From positions 1-47,788 of the forward strand of contig JABWCM010000076.1 of the NCBI GenBank assembly GCA_013360285.1: a stretch of 47,788 nt of DNA. Direction: 5' to 3'. Below the pieces are notes generated by a model. That model was not told the DNA's origin. It did no database searches and saw only the letters and a list, made by a program, of their open reading frames with translations. This document shows positions 43,973 to 47,788 of the stretch, piece by piece. Position 1 is the first letter of the stretch. Every line of letters starts with the position of its first letter. Origin of the DNA: Myxococcales bacterium. Lineage in GTDB: Bacteria; Myxococcota_A; UBA9042; JABWCM01. The translations under genes were made by a program, and so were the position numbers.

Positions 43973-44527
43973 CTACCAGGGGATTCCGGTTTCAACCCAT
44001 GCTTCGTACAAAACAAGCCATACGGAAACCCACGCCAAAAACGTGACCAACGTCGATCTGGCGGTAAATGCACCCCCTTCGTCCAGGCACAGGTGTCCAT
44101 CAATATATTGATGGGGGGCATTGGGAATCAGGTCCGGGGAAATGACATAAGCGCGCGGCATCACACCGGTACCATAAGCCGGCGGAAGCGTCACCATGAC
44201 ATGGTATCGCTGTTTTAATGTCGCGGTGGGACCAATGAATCCATGAACATAAGGGGTTCCGTCATCATGGAGGTCGATGCCAAACAAGGGGTATTCTCGG
44301 GAAAGAACAGCTTTTTCGGTGAAGATACGTTTTTCCAGGTCGGCATTCCACTCAAAAGCCATGGCCCACCGATGGTTTTTGACTTCCACTCCTTGTGGTT
44401 CCGGAGTGTTTTTTTCCGGTTTGACGGACGCAGGAGCGGATTGAAGGTACACATGCCCTTCTCTGACATCGAAAATCTGGCCTTCCCGGAGTTTTTTCCG
44501 GAGTTCTTCAAGTTGTTTCGGGTCCAT
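43973..44527 (-). CDS. E2-like ubiquitin-conjugating protein
   Basis: A 184-aa protein and first gene of the operon. The last 130 residues follow the UBC order seen in bacterial E2 proteins: a strand pair, RYHVMVTLPPAYGTGVMPRAY (the 'YP.~P' region), then PHQYIDGHLCLDEGG with His139 and putative catalytic Cys147 ('H.y.dG.lCL'), and a C-terminal helix VWLVLYEAWVETGIPW. E2 proteins receive a ubiquitin-like protein from E1 as a thioester. AGGAAA precedes ATG 44527. The order E2, JAB, E1 matches BilB-BilC-BilD of the Bil anti-phage system, but no BilA-like modifier gene is present upstream. Confidence 0.82.
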   Translation of the reverse strand: MDPKQLEELRKKLREGQIFDVREGHVYLQSAPASVKPEKNTPEPQGVEVKNHRWAMAFEWNADLEKRIFTEKAVLSREYPLFGIDLHDDGTPYVHGFIGPTATLKQRYHVMVTLPPAYGTGVMPRAYVISPDLIPNAPHQYIDGHLCLDEGGAFTARSTLVTFLAWVSVWLVLYEAWVETGIPW

Positions 44528-44655
44528 TGTATTTTCCTTTTTTTAGGTTTCGATTAACAATTCGTATGTTGTTCTTGACGGAATCAACCATACGAGCGCA
44601 GTCTCGCATTTGGCAGTGGGTGTGTTTGTGACTAGTCACAAAAAGGGGAAGCACC
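44528..44655. promoter_or_regulatory. Divergent promoter region of the conjugation/CRISPR operon
   Basis: These 128 bp are the only non-coding space between the E2 start and the divergent 508-aa gene, so promoters for both directions must lie here. TTGACG at 44575-44580 is a possible -35 box for the rightward gene, but no convincing -10 box is at the expected distance. Confidence 0.5.
44625..44642. promoter_or_regulatory. 18-bp perfect palindrome, candidate operator
   Basis: TTTGTGACTAGTCACAAA is a perfect dyad of nine bases per arm, ending 13 bp before the ATG of the 508-aa gene and overlapping the space just before its ribosome-binding site (AAGGGGAA). Such a site is expected for a homodimeric repressor that would control the divergent pair. 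A short transcript hairpin is an alternative reading, but there is no loop and no T tract. Confidence 0.65.
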
Positions 44656-46182
44656 ATGCAAACAGATAGAATTGATTCTAAACGGGAGTTTGACGCAGCG
44701 AGTTGGCCGGAAACATGGAAAGCATGTGTTGTGTTTATTCGTGAACTACTGGCGGTAAAAAATCAGGTCAAAACCGAAGAAATTCCGGAGGCGGACGCCG
44801 AGCAATTTTTTTGGACCAAGATGTTAAAAAAGCCGCACGACGGAACGGGTCAGCGGACACAATTGGCGCACAAACGTAAACGGCGGTCGGAAATTGCTGC
44901 CGGAAGTGTCGGCGGATGGGTTTGGGCGGCCGTACAACGGATTTTTGCTCTAGGGGAAAAAATAGGAAAAACAGCGTTTGTCACCGGGGGTGTCGCCAAA
45001 GACAGTCGGGCGAATTATTTGAAGATCAAGCGGTCTGCTCTTGCTGCCGCTTTGGGTTTGGTGCCGAATGTTGAATTGTGGATGAACCGGATCGAAGCTG
45101 CGGCAAGAATTTTCGAGGAATGTTGCGAAAACGTGAAAACAAAGACGTCGCGTAAAGGGGCTACCAAACGACCGAAGCCACGACATGGGGTGCGGCGGGA
45201 CGTTGTGCTGGGCTGGTTGCGGAAACATCGTAGGCTTCATCGAAAAGGGGACGCGGTGTTTATTCGGATCCGCATGGGAGAGATTTCGGAACACGTACGG
45301 CGGTGGATTCAACACGGCGATGTGGAGCATGTATCGAATGCCGAGCCGATGTTGTCCCATTATTTACACGTATTTGAGCAACACGACTTACGGGTGGAAA
45401 TGGCTACAGCGGCCGCAGCGGGAAGAAATGAGCGGCATCATGACCCCAGAGCTGCGGCAGAAAAAGCGCACGCGTTGATCGAGGGGCTCGGCTGGGAATG
45501 GATGCGGGCAAAGGAGTTTGGCAAACTCTACGAGTTGGTGCTGACGAAGGACATTCGCCTGGGATTGTTGGACACTGTGGAAAAATTGGCGCAAAAAACG
45601 TCCGATTTCACGGCGCTGCGGCTGGTGGAGGTTTCACGCGGTGTGTGGTGGCGGTTGAGGGCAGTAGTGGCACAAATGCAGGGTATGAGCGGAACAAAAG
45701 TTTTGACGTGGCTGAACCGGGCATTGACCCATGTTGTCAAAGCAGGCCATGAATCGTTGGCGTTGTCGATTTTGGGCGACATGGCAACGGCACAGGCAAA
45801 GATGGGGCTAGTCAAAGAAGCGATGATTACTATAGAGAATGCAAATGAGTTGGCCCTAGCACACGGAAATGACCGAAGACGATTCCGATTGTTGTGTATT
45901 GGTGCCGAGTTGGCGCATCAATTGAATCATCCGGGATATGCCATGATGCAGTTCCGACAAGCGCAAATGATTTTTGATGGCCTTCAGACGGCAGACCCAA
46001 AACTGTTGTCCGACGGCGTACCCAAGGTATGGTATCAGCAGAGTTTTCAGAAGGAGCTGGACCGGGTAGCGGAGGTGTTGGCGAAGGATGTAATCAAAAC
46101 ACCGGTCACGCTGGAGTCGATCACCGGAATGAAAATGGATGAACGACTGATTATGGGGATAGAAGACGACGAGGAAGATTAA
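44656..46182 (+). CDS. Unknown 508-aa protein divergent from the conjugation/CRISPR operon
   Basis: I do not recognise this protein. It has no signal peptide or membrane segment. The N-terminal 100 residues contain a basic patch (AHKRKRRSE). Residues about 100-135 (AFVTGGVAKDSRANYLKIKR) could form a helix-turn-helix-like unit. A second very basic linker (about 160-180, SRKGATKRPKPRHGVRRD) follows. The C-terminal 200 residues are helical repeats in TPR style (HESLALSILGDMATAQAKMG, EAMITIENANELALAHG, GYAMMQFRQAQMIFDGL), and the end is acidic (GIEDDEED). Basic and TPR-like parts suggest a nucleic-acid-binding adaptor or sensor. It shares the promoter region and palindrome with the operon and lies between it and the CRISPR array. 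Confidence 0.8.
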   Translation: MQTDRIDSKREFDAASWPETWKACVVFIRELLAVKNQVKTEEIPEADAEQFFWTKMLKKPHDGTGQRTQLAHKRKRRSEIAAGSVGGWVWAAVQRIFALGEKIGKTAFVTGGVAKDSRANYLKIKRSALAAALGLVPNVELWMNRIEAAARIFEECCENVKTKTSRKGATKRPKPRHGVRRDVVLGWLRKHRRLHRKGDAVFIRIRMGEISEHVRRWIQHGDVEHVSNAEPMLSHYLHVFEQHDLRVEMATAAAAGRNERHHDPRAAAEKAHALIEGLGWEWMRAKEFGKLYELVLTKDIRLGLLDTVEKLAQKTSDFTALRLVEVSRGVWWRLRAVVAQMQGMSGTKVLTWLNRALTHVVKAGHESLALSILGDMATAQAKMGLVKEAMITIENANELALAHGNDRRRFRLLCIGAELAHQLNHPGYAMMQFRQAQMIFDGLQTADPKLLSDGVPKVWYQQSFQKELDRVAEVLAKDVIKTPVTLESITGMKMDERLIMGIEDDEED

Positions 46183-46340
46183 CCGGATTTCTCACAAACC
46201 TTACGGACGGGGGGCCACGCCGGCAAATTTGTAAATAGATGCCTCTTTGCCGGGCAACATGGCGGCGTCATGTTGAGGATAAAATAGGTTCATCATGCCC
46301 GAAGATGCTCGTAGATCGGCGTTCGTGGGATCTAGATCAT

Positions 46341-46505
46341 GAGAGTTTGTGAAAAGATAGCTGCGCAGGCTTAGGGCGGTGGCTTTTGGCCGCCTTGGTT
46401 CCGAAAAACCCTGCGCAATATTCCCGATATTACTCGGGTTTTTCGAGTCCAATTCGGCGCAAAATTCGCGGCCCCAAAACGCGCCCAACTTTTTTCACAG
46501 CCTCA
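46341..46505. mobile_element. Repeat family A, copy 3 (165 bp)
   Basis: GAGAGTTTGTGAAAAGATAG starts the element, and its right end on the minus strand reads TGAGGCTGTGAAAAAAGTTG. The first half is nearly identical to copy 2, while the second half has diverged. The right terminal repeat forms the last codons and stop of the minus-strand 84-aa gene. Confidence 0.8.
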
Positions 46506-46749
46506 GAGCAACCATATCGACGCCGACCGCGGTATGGCGACCCGATTTTTTGGTGTAAGCGTCATCGGCAGTGCGTAGCTCGGCAAGCGTAGAACGAAGT
46601 TTTTCGGTTTTGGCGGAACCCCAACCGTTTCCCGCCAATCCCGCAGCATCCCGTTCGGCAAGAGTCAGGCTGAATTCCGTCTGGGTAATAACCGCAGAAC
46701 TGGACAAAGTATCACCGATTTCGATGTACTCTTCATTTGTAAGCTCCAT
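46495..46749 (-). CDS. Small protein of unknown function, ending in repeat A3
   Basis: An 84-aa protein starting at ATG 46749 with CAGGAGG ahead of it, a strong ribosome-binding site. It has a helix-rich N-terminus (MELTNEEYIEIGDTL) and a stretch AERDAAGLAGNGWGSAKTEK. The last codons (VALRL and TGA) come from the terminal repeat of element A3, so the original C-terminus may have been lost. No family was recognised. It has no terminal Gly-Gly and no beta-grasp pattern. It lies between the 508-aa gene and the CRISPR leader. Confidence 0.6.
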   Translation of the reverse strand: MELTNEEYIEIGDTLSSSAVITQTEFSLTLAERDAAGLAGNGWGSAKTEKLRSTLAELRTADDAYTKKSGRHTAVGVDMVALRL

Positions 46750-46892
46750 GAGAAACCTCCTGTAAGAGTTGTGTAAACCACTGCTTGTTTGCGTTTGTGA
46801 TCTATTCAATCAACCCATGTCAAGGCCGAAAATCATAGAGGTTAAATTAGTTCCGACTTCTCATCTGGCTTGGTAGTAGGACCACCGAGACA

Positions 46893-46923
46893 CCCACAAA
46901 TTCGTGATTTGTGGGCTTTTTTA
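46893..46923 (+). terminator. Rho-independent terminator
   Basis: CCCACAAAT (46893-46901) pairs perfectly with ATTTGTGGG (46907-46915) over a 5-nt loop, followed by CTTTTTTAC. It acts rightward. The nearest rightward gene ends 700 bp upstream at 46182, so it either closes that long transcript, ends an unrecognised small RNA from 46750-46892, or insulates the CRISPR leader. Confidence 0.8.
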
Positions 46924-47435
46924 CTCAGAACTATGGCGGTGCCGTGTGGAAAACAAATGAAGACAAAAACGGTCGACGATGACCGAAGCGGGTCCCGGAT
47001 CAGTGTTCATAACCTCAAGCTTATGGGAAATACGGGCAAACGGGTAACCATTTGACGGACGTCTACAGCCAAATTCGGATTGATGGACTTCTATGGCAAA
47101 AAATATATAAAATCGGACGATTATGAATACTGTTTTCGGTTGAATCCAAAACTTCTGGTTATTTTTGGACTCTCTTTGGAAATAGTGCATAGACCCAGTG
47201 TCGGCAACACGTGAACGCCAATCCCGTTGTCAAAACAAACCAAATCCGCTAACCTAAAAATGACCCTGGAGACGGGGGTGTTGAGCGATCTTTGTAAACC
47301 GAAGAAACAACACAGGAATTCAGAAAAAAAACGACAACATGTCACAGGCATTTGGAAGCCAAAATAAAAAAGAGCAGGCCATTAGCGAAAACAGATATTG
47401 AAGTTGAAGAAATCATAGACGATATTAAGCCAGGG
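46924..47435 (+). other. Putative CRISPR leader region
   Basis: This 510-bp, comparatively AT-rich stretch without a supported gene lies directly upstream of the first repeat, on the side expected for the leader given the repeat orientation. A candidate promoter (TTGATG at 47080-47085, 18 bp, TATATA at 47104-47109) would read into the array. Short open frames that cross into the repeats are spurious. Confidence 0.55.
47080..47109 (+). promoter_or_regulatory. Candidate sigma70-like promoter for the CRISPR array
   Basis: TTGATG and TATATA are separated by 18 bp within an A/T-rich block (GCAAAAAATATATAAAATCG). It lies 330 bp before the first repeat, which would give a long leader transcript. 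It is a visual match only. Confidence 0.3.
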
Positions 47436-47788
47436 CCTGCAGGACCCTCCCTCACTCATGGGGGATTGAAACCAGATAGTTTTGAAACCGGAGGGAAATC
47501 CCCGTCTTCACCTGCAGGACCCTCCCTCACTCATGGGGGATTGAAACACCCTGGCTCTTACTTACTAGTCAAAAGAACGAACACCTGCAGGACCCTCCCT
47601 CACTCATGGGGGATTGAAACTTTTTGATGGCCAGCTCTTCGGCGGCTCTTTGTTGGTAGCCTGCAGGACCCTCCCTCACTCATGGGGGATTGAAACTGGG
47701 AGCGGCCGGCGGGGGGTCGCAGGGCTTGGGCCCTGCAGGACCCTCCCTCACTCATGGGGGATTGAAACACGATCCACGGCCAGGAAAC
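47436..47788 (+). CRISPR. CRISPR array, five 37-bp repeats, continuing beyond the window
   Basis: Five identical 37-bp repeats start at 47436, 47511, 47584, 47660 and 47732. Each begins with the palindrome CCTGCAGG and ends with GGGGGATTGAAAC. The four complete spacers are 38, 36, 39 and 35 bp (47473-47510, 47548-47583, 47621-47659, 47697-47731), and a fifth begins at 47769. The ATTGAAAC end is the usual 8-nt crRNA 5' handle of type I and type III systems, which sets transcription rightward with the leader on the left. No degenerate repeat is seen, so the array continues. Effector and cas6 genes are absent here and may lie past 47788. Confidence 0.97.

Noticed and set aside
47352..47627. An open frame crossing the leader and the first CRISPR repeats
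   Set aside because: Its sequence is the repeat translated (GPSLTHGGLK recurring), an array artefact.

Overview
The window looks like a chromosomal segment of a Gram-negative bacterium, probably of the Myxococcota/Bradymonadota (former Deltaproteobacteria) sphere. This is an inference from style rather than from a marker gene: many secreted lipoproteins whose lipobox is followed by Asp/Gly/Thr-rich linkers, a C-terminal Cys + transmembrane + Arg tail resembling MYXO-CTERM sorting signals, outer-membrane-barrel-like proteins, a multihaem cytochrome, and housekeeping genes (typA, pntAB, rnhA). No rRNA or tRNA gene was seen.

Layout. 0.1-0.7 kb: a ParE/RelE toxin with a Phd/YefM antitoxin. 0.9-5.2 kb: an AAA/DUF4143 ATPase followed by a SIR2-type defence-like protein whose C-terminus lies in another frame. 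5.4-6.8 kb: an ISKra4-like transposase cut off by a 165-bp repeat. 7.2-13.1 kb: an accessory cluster with an HK97-capsid-like protein, a beta-rich coiled-coil protein, a beta-propeller-like protein and three barrel-like proteins, one of them carrying a MITE. 13.5-17.9 kb: a Cys-rich repeat lipoprotein, a zinc-ribbon membrane protein and an esterase lipoprotein. 18.1-24.8 kb: a translationally coupled run of pentahaem cytochrome, multicopper oxidase, GH15-type glycosidase and RNase HI. 24.5-32 kb: an acyltransferase, typA, a membrane protein and pntBA. 32.4-35.4 kb: an MBL hydrolase, a sirtuin, a YtkA-like lipoprotein and an outer-membrane-like protein. 35.5-37.6 kb: a DUF4157 protein with a C-terminal Cys/His/Asn peptidase-like domain.

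The most interesting region is 37.6-47.8 kb. One minus-strand operon of seven genes, nearly all overlapping or about 10 nt apart, encodes in order: an E2-like ubiquitin-conjugating protein with a putative catalytic Cys, a JAMM/JAB peptidase fused to a Cys-less E2-like domain, an E1/ThiF-like adenylating enzyme, a small membrane protein, a reverse transcriptase fused to an archaeo-eukaryotic-type primase-polymerase, Cas1 and Cas2. A divergent gene for an unknown 508-aa protein shares the promoter region, which holds an 18-bp perfect palindrome. A CRISPR array of 37-bp repeats lies beyond it and runs off the window. No CRISPR effector and no ubiquitin-like modifier are recognisable inside the window. 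The arrangement suggests that a ubiquitin-like conjugation/deconjugation cassette is co-expressed with an RNA/DNA-capable spacer-acquisition module. I know of no described system of this composition.

Four families of short, non-coding inverted-repeat elements are scattered through the window: A, 165 bp, three full copies; B, about 100-120 bp; C, 178 bp with a TA duplication; D, 160 bp. Several of them have rewritten the ends of genes.
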